From the NCBI RefSeq assembly GCF_009882985.1, contig NZ_WTUZ01000039.1:434001-498000 (forward strand): DNA of 64,000 bases, read 5' to 3'. This stretch comes from Paenibacillus silvestris. GTDB taxonomy: Bacteria; Bacillota; Bacilli; Paenibacillales; NBRC-103111. The notes below the pieces were generated by a model. That model searched no databases. It saw only the letters and a list, made by a program, of their open reading frames with translations, and was not told the DNA's origin. Within the stretch, counting starts at the first letter, position 1, and every line of letters starts with the position of its first letter. The position numbers and the translations under genes are program-made. Of the stretch, positions 43,346 to 52,342 are shown piece after piece.

Positions 43346-44548
43346 ATGACCAGCAAGAACAATCAGCATGTGTTTAGATTAGCATTGCTGCTCGGTTTAT
43401 TTTCGACGCTCGGGCCTTTTACTATCGATATGTATTTACCCGCGTTCCCAGAGATTGTGAAGCAATTCGGTACGACAGCTTCGCTTGTGCAGCTCAGTCT
43501 CACCGCTTGCTTGCTCGGTCTAGGCATTGGCCAACTCGTTATGGGTTCGCTAAGCGATGTCTATGGTAGACGCAACCCACTGCTTATCTCTATGGCTGTT
43601 TATCTCGTCGCTTCACTAGCTTGCGCATTCTCGCCGAATATCGGCCTGTTAATCGCGTTCCGCTTCATTCAGGGATTTGCAGCTTCAGCGGGCATTGTCA
43701 TTTCCCGGGCAATTGCACGTGATTTGTACAGCGGTCATGAGCTTACCAAGTTTTTCTCCCTGCTACTACTTGTCGGTAATTTAGGACCCCTCGTGGCACC
43801 CGTTACGGGTAGCGGGATTCTATCTTTCACTACTTGGGTTGGCGTCTTCATCGCGCTGTCACTGTTAGGATTGTACCTTTTGATCATGACAAAATGGAAA
43901 CTACAGGAGACTCTGCCGGCAGATCGCCGCAGGCCAAGTAATTTCATGGAGCAGTTAAGAAACTACGGATCGCTTCTGCGAGATCGACAGTTTGTCGGCT
44001 ACATGCTAGCACAGGGCATTATGATCGCGGGAGTGTTTGCCTATGTGTCGGGAACGCCTTTTATCTATCAAAATATTTATGGGGCTTCGCCGACGGTATT
44101 CGCTCTATTGTTCGGCTCGAATGGGATTAGCTTAATCATCGGCTCCCAAGTGGTGGGGCGGATGTCGCATCGCGTATCCGAGCACGCCTTCCTGTTATTT
44201 GGTCTATGGCTTGCTATTCTAGCGAGCGTAACTGTTTTAGTGGTGGCCATCGTTCATGGACCACTTTTCGCATTGGTGATTCCGCTGTTTTTCTTCGTAG
44301 CGGCAATCGGTATTACATCAACAGCGGCATTCCCACTTGCTATGGAGAGTCAAGGTCATATGGCGGGCAGTGCTGCTGCGCTGCTTGGTGTCATTCCCTT
44401 TTTGCTCGGAGCCGTTGTCTCGCCACTCGTCGGAATTGCGGGTGAACACACCGCAGTACCGCTCGGTGTAATTATTTTAATGACAAGCGCCGCAGCGATG
44501 TTCGCTTACTTCATTCTAGTAAGAAGAAGCTCACGCGGAGTTGCTTAA
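43346..44548 (+). CDS. Bcr/CflA-family drug efflux MFS transporter
   Basis: 400 aa, 12 predicted helices. GPFTIDMYLPAFPEIVKQFG in helix 1 is the hallmark of the Bcr/CflA subfamily (bicyclomycin and chloramphenicol resistance), and GSLSDVYGRRNPLL is motif A. GFAASAGIVISRAIARDLYSG is motif C-like. It exports drugs by proton exchange. It has its own predicted promoter and a terminator just after the stop. AATAGGAGATCATC precedes the ATG. Confidence 0.9.
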   Translation: MTSKNNQHVFRLALLLGLFSTLGPFTIDMYLPAFPEIVKQFGTTASLVQLSLTACLLGLGIGQLVMGSLSDVYGRRNPLLISMAVYLVASLACAFSPNIGLLIAFRFIQGFAASAGIVISRAIARDLYSGHELTKFFSLLLLVGNLGPLVAPVTGSGILSFTTWVGVFIALSLLGLYLLIMTKWKLQETLPADRRRPSNFMEQLRNYGSLLRDRQFVGYMLAQGIMIAGVFAYVSGTPFIYQNIYGASPTVFALLFGSNGISLIIGSQVVGRMSHRVSEHAFLLFGLWLAILASVTVLVVAIVHGPLFALVIPLFFFVAAIGITSTAAFPLAMESQGHMAGSAAALLGVIPFLLGAVVSPLVGIAGEHTAVPLGVIILMTSAAAMFAYFILVRRSSRGVA

Positions 44549-44561
44549 ATTCAATAAAGTC

Positions 44562-44610
44562 AAAAAGCCTCTAGAAGCACTGAATAAGTGCGATCTAGAG
44601 GCTTTTTCTT
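44562..44610. terminator. Bidirectional terminator
   Basis: AAAAAGCCTCTAGA and TCTAGAGGCTTTTT are 14-bp perfect arms with an inner AGCAC/GTGC pairing. It separates the pump from the convergent VOC gene. Confidence 0.88.
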
Positions 44611-44643
44611 TTGGGTTTTCTTTTGGCTTTTCTTCTAGATCGT

Positions 44644-44991
44644 TTATTTCTCCCAAAGCTCAATCAGTCGACCTTCAGGATCTTCAATCCAAACAAACTT
44701 TCCATAGTCACCAACCTCTTTGTTCTTAGCAAGAGGTACACCAATTTGCTCAAGATGCTTGATCACTTCGTCCAGATCATAGACTTGGAAATTTAACATC
44801 ACTTGTTGTTCGGTTGGGAAATAACTGTCATCCTCAGTAAAGAAGGAAAAGATCGTCTGGTTTCCTGATTCTTGTTTGATCATAGTCCCATTCCAGTCTC
44901 CAATTTCAATCTTCAAGACGTCACTGTACCATTTTTTTGTAGCTTCGAGATTCTTAGTTCTCCAAAATACGCCTCCGAAACCTTTGATCAT
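44644..44991 (-). CDS. VOC-family protein (glyoxalase/bleomycin resistance fold)
   Basis: 115 aa from ATG 44991, which has AGGAG 9 nt upstream; an extended form from 45018 is possible but less likely. FGGVFWRTKNLEATKKWYSD at the start and FVWIEDPEGRLIELWE at the end are the two beta-alpha-beta-beta-beta halves of a VOC domain, with metal-type Glu near the C-terminus. The function of such small single-domain proteins cannot be set from sequence; it may bind or modify a small molecule. Confidence 0.85.
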   Translation of the reverse strand: MIKGFGGVFWRTKNLEATKKWYSDVLKIEIGDWNGTMIKQESGNQTIFSFFTEDDSYFPTEQQVMLNFQVYDLDEVIKHLEQIGVPLAKNKEVGDYGKFVWIEDPEGRLIELWEK

Positions 44992-45279
44992 CGTAATTAA
45001 CTCCTGTCTGTCATTCAATTTTTAACGATTCGACTACAATAGATATTCGAGATTGAAATTTAAGTTCCTTTTTCAACTTATATGGAGAGAGGTTCAGCTG
45101 CGGCCAAAATCTAGTCTGCTCCTCCAACCATCCGGATATGCCAGTAGGCAATCTTCAGCATTCTTTCAGTTAACATTCATATGACTATCAGCCCAGCTTC
45201 ATTAAGATTTCAGGTTAGCCGTCTATACTTCAATTATCAACAGTAAACAAACAAACGGCAGACGAAAGGTGGTAATCAC
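44992..45279. other. Gap between divergent VOC and HtrA genes
   Basis: No ORF with ribosome site. A TATACT at about 45225 may be the -10 of the HtrA gene. No recognisable CssR-type repeat was found. Confidence 0.3.
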
Positions 45280-46536
45280 ATGAATGAAGATATGAAAGAT
45301 ACGAAGGATATGATCAATATAACGGATATAAAGGTTGAAAATAAAATGAAAACGAGCAAATTTAAACCGATGTTTGCAGCTTTTATGGCTGGCGCGGTCG
45401 TTATCGGTGGTTTGATGTTCACGTCTGATAAGCTGAATTTGTTTGGGTATAATGATGGGGCCGTTCAATCGAGCGTCGCAGCAGCTGCTAACTCGGCAGC
45501 CGCTAATGTCCAGACTGCATCTTTATCACCGACAGGGGCGAATAGCGTATCCTCCATTGTCAAAGCTGCAAGTCCTGCCATTGTCAAAATTGAGACGAAA
45601 GTAAAGCAGACGAATAATGGGCAAAATAGAAGAAACTCGTTCCAGCAGGGCACCCAAAGCGGAGATACGATTGAAAATGGCATTGGATCGGGCTTTATCT
45701 TTGACTCGAATGGTTATATTCTAACGAATGAGCATGTGATTGATGGCGCGGACGAAATTAGCGTCTATGTGCAAGGTTATGATACACCTTTTACGGCCAA
45801 ACTTCTTGGAAGCAGCTACGATTTAGACTTGGCCGTGCTTCAAATCCAAGGTGATAAAGCTTTTCCTGCTTTGAAAATCGGCAGCTCTGACAACACGCAA
45901 GTAGGGGATTGGTTAGTTGCGATTGGTAACCCGTACGACTTCGATTATTCCGTAACAACGGGTGTTTTAAGCGCCAAAGAGCGTACAATCAGCATCGATG
46001 ATACCGAGGGAACTCGAAACTACAAGCACTTACTGCAGACGGATACAGCGATTAATCCAGGTAACTCAGGCGGTCCGCTTTTAAATTTGAATGGTGAAGT
46101 TATCGGAATTAATACGGCAGTTAACTCGGAAGCGCAAGGAATTGGTTTTGCAATTCCCGCAAGTACATTCGGTTCTGTTGTAGATAAGCTGAAAAATAAC
46201 GAATCAATTCCCAAAGAGCCAGCACCCTACATCGGTGTAGCGCTGCAAAATATTACGGATGAAATGCTATCAGATTTAAAAATTAACAGTACAAAAGGTG
46301 CCGTAGTTGCTGAAGTGGAGCATGGTACGCCAGCTTTTGAAGCGGGCATTCGTCAATACGATGTTATTTTGAGCGTAAATGGTACAGCAACTTCAAGCAC
46401 CGAGGACATTACAAAGGCTGTACAAGCCGCGGCTGTGGGTGATGAACTGAAAGTAACCATCTCTCGCGATGGTGAAACGAAGGATGTTACGGTCAAAGTT
46501 GGTGATAAAAACGCAGCAGCTAACTATCAAAGTTAA
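45280..46536 (+). CDS. Membrane-anchored HtrA/DegP-type serine protease (S1C) with PDZ domain
   Basis: 418 aa. A cytoplasmic N-terminus, one membrane helix (about 31-48) and an Ala/Ser linker precede a trypsin-like domain whose triad is His152 (TNEHVID), Asp183 (YDLDLAVL) and Ser263 (INPGNSGGPLL). A PDZ domain occupies about 315-405. It degrades misfolded exported proteins at the outer face of the membrane, as HtrA, HtrB and YycK do in Bacillus. The Ser is in the standard GNSGGP context, so it should be active. CGAAAGGTGG precedes the ATG. No CssRS genes are nearby. Confidence 0.93.
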   Translation: MNEDMKDTKDMINITDIKVENKMKTSKFKPMFAAFMAGAVVIGGLMFTSDKLNLFGYNDGAVQSSVAAAANSAAANVQTASLSPTGANSVSSIVKAASPAIVKIETKVKQTNNGQNRRNSFQQGTQSGDTIENGIGSGFIFDSNGYILTNEHVIDGADEISVYVQGYDTPFTAKLLGSSYDLDLAVLQIQGDKAFPALKIGSSDNTQVGDWLVAIGNPYDFDYSVTTGVLSAKERTISIDDTEGTRNYKHLLQTDTAINPGNSGGPLLNLNGEVIGINTAVNSEAQGIGFAIPASTFGSVVDKLKNNESIPKEPAPYIGVALQNITDEMLSDLKINSTKGAVVAEVEHGTPAFEAGIRQYDVILSVNGTATSSTEDITKAVQAAAVGDELKVTISRDGETKDVTVKVGDKNAAANYQS

Positions 46537-46644
46537 TCTATCAATGATTTGAAGAAAATGTAATAAGATTGTGATCTAATTTTCATCTGGGATTAATATA
46601 ACAAGCCTATAATAAAAGTCGACCCCCCTTTTAAATATAAAACT

Positions 46645-46679
46645 TAGACCCCCAGCCCGTTGCTGAGGGTCTCTTTTTT
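46645..46679 (+). terminator. Intrinsic terminator after the HtrA gene
   Basis: AGACCCCCAGC and GCTGAGGGTCT pair around CCGTT, followed by CTTTTTT. It lies about 110 bp after the stop. Confidence 0.8.
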
Positions 46680-46727
46680 GCTCTGAATCATGTTCATGGA
46701 TTTTAATTCTAAGTGGGAGTGACTTGC

Positions 46728-47234
46728 ATGAATACTAAGCTGAAAGTAGTTGCGTACGACCCTAGCTGGGTTCAGACTTACGAGATGCTAAGAAGTTTCG
46801 TATTTCCGGTTGTGTGTGACATCATTGTTGGAATTGATCATGTTGGGAGCACATCTGTTCCAGGGTTGGCAGCAAAGCCTATCATCGATATGGACGTCGT
46901 CGTCGCTACACAGCAGGATCTGACCACGGCTATTGAAAGACTCGCAACTCTTGGTTACGTTCATGAAGACGATTTAGGGGTTAAAGGACGTGAGGCGTTT
47001 ATTCCACCTGATAACTTGGTATGGCATCACCTATACGCATGCACGGTGGACAACACGGATTATAAACGTCATATCCTATTTCGCGACTATTTAAGAAGTC
47101 ATCCCGAAGACGCCAAAAGATATGGCAGCTTGAAAATGGCACTCGCCGAACGATTTAGTAATGACCGTGCGGCGTATACCCTTGCTAAAAGTGATTTTGT
47201 TTTGGAAATCCTTCAGCGTACTGGACGGCCTTGA
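46728..47234 (+). CDS. GrpB-family (UPF0157) nucleotidyltransferase-like protein
   Basis: About 168 aa. VVAYDPSWVQTYEMLR, IDHVGSTSVPGLAAKPIIDM and the later WHHLYACTVDNTDYKRHILF, FRDYLRSHPEDAKRYGSLK are the family features; GST.VPG...KPIID has the nucleotidyltransferase-like GS and Asp residues. The function of GrpB proteins is not established. ATG 46728 follows GGGAG; an in-frame GTG at 46713 lies within that site and is unlikely. It converges on the SpoVB-like gene with only 21 bp between and no clear terminator. Confidence 0.87.
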   Translation: MNTKLKVVAYDPSWVQTYEMLRSFVFPVVCDIIVGIDHVGSTSVPGLAAKPIIDMDVVVATQQDLTTAIERLATLGYVHEDDLGVKGREAFIPPDNLVWHHLYACTVDNTDYKRHILFRDYLRSHPEDAKRYGSLKMALAERFSNDRAAYTLAKSDFVLEILQRTGRP

Positions 47235-47255
47235 CATATATCTCTGCACGTAAAC

Positions 47256-48806
47256 TTACCAAGGAATTGAAAATCGGTGGCGCGAGCTCTTCCAAGTCAA
47301 CGTACCTGTGAATACGAGGGCAGCGAAATAGAGAAACAAGGAACAGACGATTGAGGTGGTTACGCACCAAACCTCTGGCATGCCATGGCTAGTAACATAT
47401 TGGTAGATCCAGTGACCGCTTATTGCCATCAGCAACATGCTGATCCCAACTTTGACATAAGGACGAATATTCCAATAGAATCCGATTGAGTTGGAGATGG
47501 AATAGAAGTTCAGCAGCGTTTGTATCACAATACCGATACCGATGCCGTAAGCCACACCAACAATACCCATTTGGCTGCCTAATATGTAGATGGTGACAGC
47601 TTTGAATGCGGTAGCTATGACATAATTCCACAGCGTAGCTTGTGCGCGACCAAGTCCGAGAAGAATCGCATGAAGCGGGGCATCGAAATAATGCAAGAAA
47701 AACATTGGCGCCAGTATTTTTAGAAGCAATCCTGCCTCGGGCGCATTATAGACAAGTGTTGTTAGCGGGGTCGCCCACTCGTACAGGATAACGGTTGCCG
47801 GTGCGCCAATTAGAAGCCCCAAGTTTAAAGCCTGATTCATCCGCTCATGGATGAGCAGACTGTTCTTATTCGCCGCTGCCTCGCCAATTGCAGGAATAAG
47901 CGCAGTGGATAGGGACTGCGTGATGAAGCTTGGCATGAACAGCAGCGGAAACGCATAGCCGGCCAGCATGCCGAATTGCTTTGTGGCGAGCGCCGTGCCC
48001 ACACCGGCTAGTGCAAGGCTCGTTGTAATAAGAAGCGGCTGGAAAGTGCTGTATAACGAATGAATAATGCCGTGACCAGTGGTCGGAAGTCCGATCTGAA
48101 GCAATTCGCCGAGTGTGCTTCTTCCTTGTTTCAGATGACTTGCCCAAGTCTCGCCTGGCATCCTGGATTCGCCGAATAGCTTGTAGCTTGTCACCAGGAA
48201 GAGGAGGCTGATCATCTCACTGATGACAGAAGCCGCCATTGCTCCAGCAGCCGCATAAGCGACGCCGTATGGCAGCAATAGGTGGACCAGCGCAAGCACG
48301 CAGGCGATTTGAACGGTGTGCTCCAGTACGTCGGACGCGGCGATTGTCTTCATTTGCTGTACGCCGCGGAAATATCCTTTTAGAACGGCGGAGACAGCAA
48401 CAATTGGTGCAATCGGCGTTATGGCGAGCATCGCGTAATAAGCGCGCTGGTCGCTCAGGAGAATGGATGCGATCCACTCAGATCCAAGCAGTGTTATGGT
48501 TGTGAGCGCTATGCTCAAGAATCCCGTGACAGCAAGGGAGACATGAAGAATCCGCCTCACCTTCATCCGTTCACCACGAGCGTGGGCCTCTGCGACCAAC
48601 TTAGAAATGGCTACCGGCAGTCCAAGCTCCGTAATCGTTATGACGAGCGGGACGAGTGGATGTGCCATCATCAAGATGCCGATTCCCTCGGCGCCCAGAA
48701 CGCGAGCGATATACATACCGCTGATAAAACCGAGGATACGGTTGATGAAAGCAGCGACAGACAAAACCAGCGTACCTCTCATGAACGATTGCCCATGTTG
48801 TGACAT
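47256..48806 (-). CDS. SpoVB/MurJ-type polysaccharide flippase
   Basis: 516 aa, about 14 hydrophobic segments. MRGTLVLSVAAFINRILGFI and GMYIARVLGAEGIGILMMAH match the SpoVB family, which moves lipid-linked precursors and acts in spore cortex formation; several paralogues exist in spore formers. Which function this copy has is not known. The ATG at 48806 has AGGAGGACACAAG upstream, which favours it over an in-frame start 57 nt earlier. Divergent from the cupin gene. Confidence 0.86.
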   Translation of the reverse strand: MSQHGQSFMRGTLVLSVAAFINRILGFISGMYIARVLGAEGIGILMMAHPLVPLVITITELGLPVAISKLVAEAHARGERMKVRRILHVSLAVTGFLSIALTTITLLGSEWIASILLSDQRAYYAMLAITPIAPIVAVSAVLKGYFRGVQQMKTIAASDVLEHTVQIACVLALVHLLLPYGVAYAAAGAMAASVISEMISLLFLVTSYKLFGESRMPGETWASHLKQGRSTLGELLQIGLPTTGHGIIHSLYSTFQPLLITTSLALAGVGTALATKQFGMLAGYAFPLLFMPSFITQSLSTALIPAIGEAAANKNSLLIHERMNQALNLGLLIGAPATVILYEWATPLTTLVYNAPEAGLLLKILAPMFFLHYFDAPLHAILLGLGRAQATLWNYVIATAFKAVTIYILGSQMGIVGVAYGIGIGIVIQTLLNFYSISNSIGFYWNIRPYVKVGISMLLMAISGHWIYQYVTSHGMPEVWCVTTSIVCSLFLYFAALVFTGTLTWKSSRHRFSIPW

Positions 48807-49011
48807 GACTTGTGTCCTCCTGTTTATCGAATATTTAAATGTATTCAAAAATTGGAAAAGCATGCGAACAAGCCAGTTTTGATGTTGTTTTTGGGGATGA
48901 ATTTGCTAGATGCAATGAAAGTTGACCCGGATTGAAGGGCATTAGTCATGGGGGTAGGTGCAGTGGAATACGCTTAGAAAAGAAGATATTACAATCGGGG
49001 GGGCTGAGCGT

Positions 49012-49671
49012 ATGGCTGTATCCTACATGGATTTCACTTCTCCAAACGTACAATATTTCTACGATCTGAAGAACAATCGTTCATTCACAAAGGATGCGAA
49101 CAATTTCATTAACGCGCTGGGTATACAGCAGTTGAATACGCTGGGCAACGTCTCACTGCTCGACATCTATTTATCCAAAGCGAATGTGGTCGAACCGCAT
49201 GTTCATCAGAACGCAACTGAACTGGTCTATTGCATTCGCGGCGCAGCGGTCGTGTCCCTCCTGAACCCGTTCACCAAAATGGTGCTTAACTTCAATATCA
49301 CGCCAGGTCAGGTAGCGAATATTCCCCAGGGGTGGTTCCACTGGGAGATGGCTACGGAAGATGATACGCATCTGCTCGCGATCTTCGATGCGCCAGTACC
49401 GGAGTTTATCGCGGTATCCGACTTCCTCAAGCTGGCGCCGAGAAACATGCTCGCTCATACATACTGCCTTGATCAAGCGCTCATTACGCAGGCTTTAGCG
49501 CCGATCAAGGGCACAGTTACGATTGGACCGCCGGTTGATTGCTCGCATCAACATCAGGCGCGGCATGATAACTACTCACCGCAAGCGGCTCAACACCCGC
49601 AGGCCTCTTATACGGGGTATGTGTCGCGGCCATCCTCTTTTCCAGGTATCGGCAATGGATTCAATCAGTAG
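49012..49671 (+). CDS. Cupin-domain protein
   Basis: About 219 aa. A single cupin barrel is visible: VEPHVHQNATELVYCIRGAA (motif 1 with two His and Glu), then GQVANIPQGWFHWEM (motif 2 with His), preceded by a LLDIYLSKAN strand. The metal ligands are complete. The C-terminal 40 residues are rich in His, Gln, Pro and Ser (HQHQARHDNYSPQAAQHPQ) and probably disordered. Start is uncertain: ATG 49012 follows a GGGGGG stretch at about 8-10 nt; a GTG at 48958 extends it by 18 residues. Similar proteins include oxalate decarboxylase-type spore coat or manganese-binding cupins; a reaction cannot be named. Confidence 0.78.
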   Translation: MAVSYMDFTSPNVQYFYDLKNNRSFTKDANNFINALGIQQLNTLGNVSLLDIYLSKANVVEPHVHQNATELVYCIRGAAVVSLLNPFTKMVLNFNITPGQVANIPQGWFHWEMATEDDTHLLAIFDAPVPEFIAVSDFLKLAPRNMLAHTYCLDQALITQALAPIKGTVTIGPPVDCSHQHQARHDNYSPQAAQHPQASYTGYVSRPSSFPGIGNGFNQ

Positions 49672-49686
49672 GGCTAGCTGTACAAA

Positions 49687-49718
49687 ACAAAGACCCGCAA
49701 AAATTGCGGGTCTTTGTT
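49687..49718. terminator. Terminator after the cupin gene
   Basis: CAAAGACCCGCAA and TTGCGGGTCTTTG form a 13-bp stem with a short A-rich loop. It is immediately followed by a family A repeat. Confidence 0.85.
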
Positions 49719-49733
49719 TATTTGGAGGCATTC

Positions 49734-49916
49734 AGGGAACTAGGGGGCGCTATTTTGGTGGAAAGCAAATTTTCCATGTGTAGGGGGGGGAACTATGTTC
49801 CGCTATTTTATCAATTTTGGTGTGAAACCAGGCCATGGAAGAGAAATAAGAGCTTGTAGTTCTGCCCAGATAGGAAACTGCTCGTTTTTCAACAAAATAG
49901 AGGACTCCAGTTCCCA
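49734..49916. repeat. Family A multi-hairpin repeat, copy A3
   Basis: Outer arms AGGGAACTAGGGGGCGCTAT and AATAGAGGACTCCAGTTCCC; inner arms GGGGAACTATGTTCCGCTAT and AATAAGAGCTTGTAGTTCTG. There is no third hairpin at the end. It lies between the cupin gene and the convergent MsrA gene. Confidence 0.8.
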
Positions 49917-49939
49917 TACGTATTTATGGTGATCGCACG

Positions 49940-50575
49940 CTACCATTTTATTCGCCTGATAAGTCGAATAATCTCCTCTTGCTCCTCACTGCTAATCAGC
50001 CAAGTGCGGATTTCATGGATGATTTTATCCATATTCGTGTAACCTTTCGCCAGTCCGTTTAAGCGAGCAGCCAAGGTCGCATTTGTCAGTTCTTCATCGG
50101 TTGGAAAAAGGGGCTTCAGCTTGTCCAGCGCATCAGGATACCGTTTCAAATAGTATTTCTGATGTCTGTCCTCAGCAAGATAAAAGTGGATCAAGGGAGC
50201 AACCTCAGTGTCCGGTCTGCCATTTCCTTGTACCTCCCTGTCAGCCATGACCTTATGGATGATATCCATCTGAATGGGGTTACGATACAATACCAACGAT
50301 CTGTACTGCCGGCCTTTATAATCATTAATATTTACTGGATTATGGTTGCTCCAGAATACATGCAGGATAGTCTCCAAACTCACGATACTTGGATCGAAAT
50401 CCATTTCAACGGTCTCAGAGTGATCCCCCATTTGCCTGTAAGTCGGGTTCTCTGTCGTTCCTCCAGCAAATCCTACACGCGTTCTCGTTATTCCAGCCAG
50501 CTGCCCGAACAATGCGTCAGGACTCCAGAAGCACCCCATACCCAAAGTTACAGTTTGGTGGTTGCTAGTTTTCAT
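49940..50575 (-). CDS. msrA: Peptide-methionine (S)-S-oxide reductase
   Basis: 211 aa. GMGCFWSPDALFG with the catalytic Cys15 is the MsrA signature, and RVGFAGGTTENPTYRQMGDH plus HSETVEMDFDP are further family motifs. It reduces methionine sulfoxide in proteins, using thioredoxin. Resolving cysteines are not evident in the C-terminal half, so the recycling mode is uncertain. The C-terminus is longer than usual (RLNGLAKGYTNMDKIIHEIR). GGAGGAGTGTGCG precedes the ATG. An MFS gene lies upstream on the same strand, with a gap of 39 bp. Confidence 0.93.
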   Translation of the reverse strand: MKTSNHQTVTLGMGCFWSPDALFGQLAGITRTRVGFAGGTTENPTYRQMGDHSETVEMDFDPSIVSLETILHVFWSNHNPVNINDYKGRQYRSLVLYRNPIQMDIIHKVMADREVQGNGRPDTEVAPLIHFYLAEDRHQKYYLKRYPDALDKLKPLFPTDEELTNATLAARLNGLAKGYTNMDKIIHEIRTWLISSEEQEEIIRLIRRIKW

Positions 50576-50614
50576 CGCACACTCCTCCTTATGTACCGTT
50601 TCCTTATGATCCTG

Positions 50615-51997
50615 TTACTGCGACTGGACTTGCTCGGCACCGTTTCTCCCTCTAACAAACATGCGAAGAGACAATAGAAGCATCAACACGCTGATAATCA
50701 CGCAGCCGATAATTAAACTGTGAAAGTGTTCGGTTGTGATTTGAGAGCTGAAAACCGTTCCAAGTAAGCTTGAGGATAATATTGTTCCCATAAAACGCGA
50801 AGTCATGAACATCCCCGAGGCAATGCCCGTCTCCGCCGTTGTGACATAGGAATACAGGGCTGTTTGCAGCCCAAGATTCTGAAATCCGTTGCTAATGCCG
50901 AGCACAGATAAACAGATAAAGATCCAAGCCGCTGTGGAGCTATCATGAATGGTTAACAACATGGAGGTTCCCGTGACAACGAATAACGTACCAACCAGCA
51001 GTGGCGTTCGTGAACCGGAACGGTCAATCCATCTGCCTACAATAGGTGTGACTAGAATACCGAAGCCTGAGATAGACAGCATGATCAAACCCACTTGTTG
51101 CCCGTTATAATGCCGTACCTGCTGCAAATAGGAAGGGATACCGAACATAATCGAGTAAAACACAATATTCACTAATATAAATTGCAAATAAACGAAGCAA
51201 ACATCGACGTTCCGCTTAAGAAACAAGACATCGATAAATGGCTGTTTGCGTTTGGCTTCATACCAATAAAAGCCGATGCTGAGCGCTAGACTAAGCAGGA
51301 GCAGCAGCCAATTGACACCTGATTTGAACGATAGGAAGAAGAACAGCCAACTGAAGATCAGCGCGGTAAAAAAGATGATGCCCGTGATATCCAGAGCTCC
51401 CGCAGCGGAGTGTTTCCGTGGTGTGTCTTTAGGCATCATTCGTAGAGCGAGTACGAAAGAAACGATGATAAACGGAAAATTAATGAGAAAAATAGAGGGC
51501 CAGTCACTATATTGAATTAGAAATCCTCCGAGCGATGGACCTAGCGCTGCTGAGGTCGAGGAGAACACCGACATGACACTAAGCGCTCTCGCTTGATTCG
51601 TCGTGATGACCGAGCGGATGATGCCCATGCCATTGGGGAACAAGGCGGAGCTGCCGATCGCTTGAATGACACGAAAAGTCATTAACCAGCCGAAGCTCGT
51701 TGATAGCGGCGCCAGCATGGAAGAGATGGTGATGAGAGCGAGTCCAAGCATGAAGATTTTTTTGCGGCCAAATAAATCGCCGACCTTTCCCATGACAGGC
51801 TGTGCCACAGCACTAGCCACATAGTAGGTTGCTATGAGCCAAGAAATCGAGGCATACGTGACATGGAATTCTTCCTGCAGCCTGGAAAAAGCGACGGAAA
51901 TCATGGTTGTGTTCAGCGGGTTAAGCAGCGTACCCAAAGCCACAGCGGTAATGAGCCATAGATGGCCATTTTTGTTTGATTTGACGGTATCTGACAA
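50615..51997 (-). CDS. MFS drug transporter (DHA2/EmrB-type, 14 helices)
   Basis: 460 aa with 14 hydrophobic segments. TLLNPLNTTMISVAFSRLQE at helix 1, MGKVGDLFGRKKIFMLG (motif A) and ALGPSLGGFLIQYSDWPSIF (motif C with the usual W.W-like end) identify the DHA2 family. It probably exports drugs or metabolites. The start is TTG complementary to 51995-51997, with AAAGGAG about 9 nt upstream. A family A repeat lies upstream of it, so the promoter must fit between repeat and start (about 35 bp) or read through from the repeat. Confidence 0.88.
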   Translation of the reverse strand: MSDTVKSNKNGHLWLITAVALGTLLNPLNTTMISVAFSRLQEEFHVTYASISWLIATYYVASAVAQPVMGKVGDLFGRKKIFMLGLALITISSMLAPLSTSFGWLMTFRVIQAIGSSALFPNGMGIIRSVITTNQARALSVMSVFSSTSAALGPSLGGFLIQYSDWPSIFLINFPFIIVSFVLALRMMPKDTPRKHSAAGALDITGIIFFTALIFSWLFFFLSFKSGVNWLLLLLSLALSIGFYWYEAKRKQPFIDVLFLKRNVDVCFVYLQFILVNIVFYSIMFGIPSYLQQVRHYNGQQVGLIMLSISGFGILVTPIVGRWIDRSGSRTPLLVGTLFVVTGTSMLLTIHDSSTAAWIFICLSVLGISNGFQNLGLQTALYSYVTTAETGIASGMFMTSRFMGTILSSSLLGTVFSSQITTEHFHSLIIGCVIISVLMLLLSLRMFVRGRNGAEQVQSQ

Positions 51998-52034
51998 GAA
52001 GTTGTACTCCTTTCAATTGTCAATTGATTCTGCG

Positions 52035-52248
52035 GAGGGAACTACAGTCCGCTATTCCGCTGAGAAGGCTCAATTCCCACATGCGAGGGGAACTATGATC
52101 CGCTATTTTCACGATTCATGCGAAAAACCCGGCCTGGAGGCGAAATAGAGCCCTGTAGTTCCGCTCGAAGAGGAAAAAGCCCGATTTCCACGAGATAGAG
52201 GACTCCAGTTCCCTCTCTCAGGACCTAGCGGAAATTCTCGCTAAGTTT
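52035..52248. repeat. Family A multi-hairpin repeat, copy A4
   Basis: The clearest copy. Outer arms GAGGGAACTACAGTCCGCTA and TAGAGGACTCCAGTTCCCTC; inner arms GAGGGGAACTATGATCCGCT and GAGCCCTGTAGTTCCGCTC; third hairpin CCTAGCG-GAAATTCT-CGCTAAG near 52224-52246. Unlike the others it lies between two divergent genes (the MFS genes at 50615 and 52343). Confidence 0.85.
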
Positions 52249-52342
52249 CATGAAATTTCTTTCACCCAGGAGAAGGTGGAAGATGGTTGTATGGTGAAAT
52301 ACCTCCATAAGATGTTATAGAGGACTATTGGAGGCTACAATC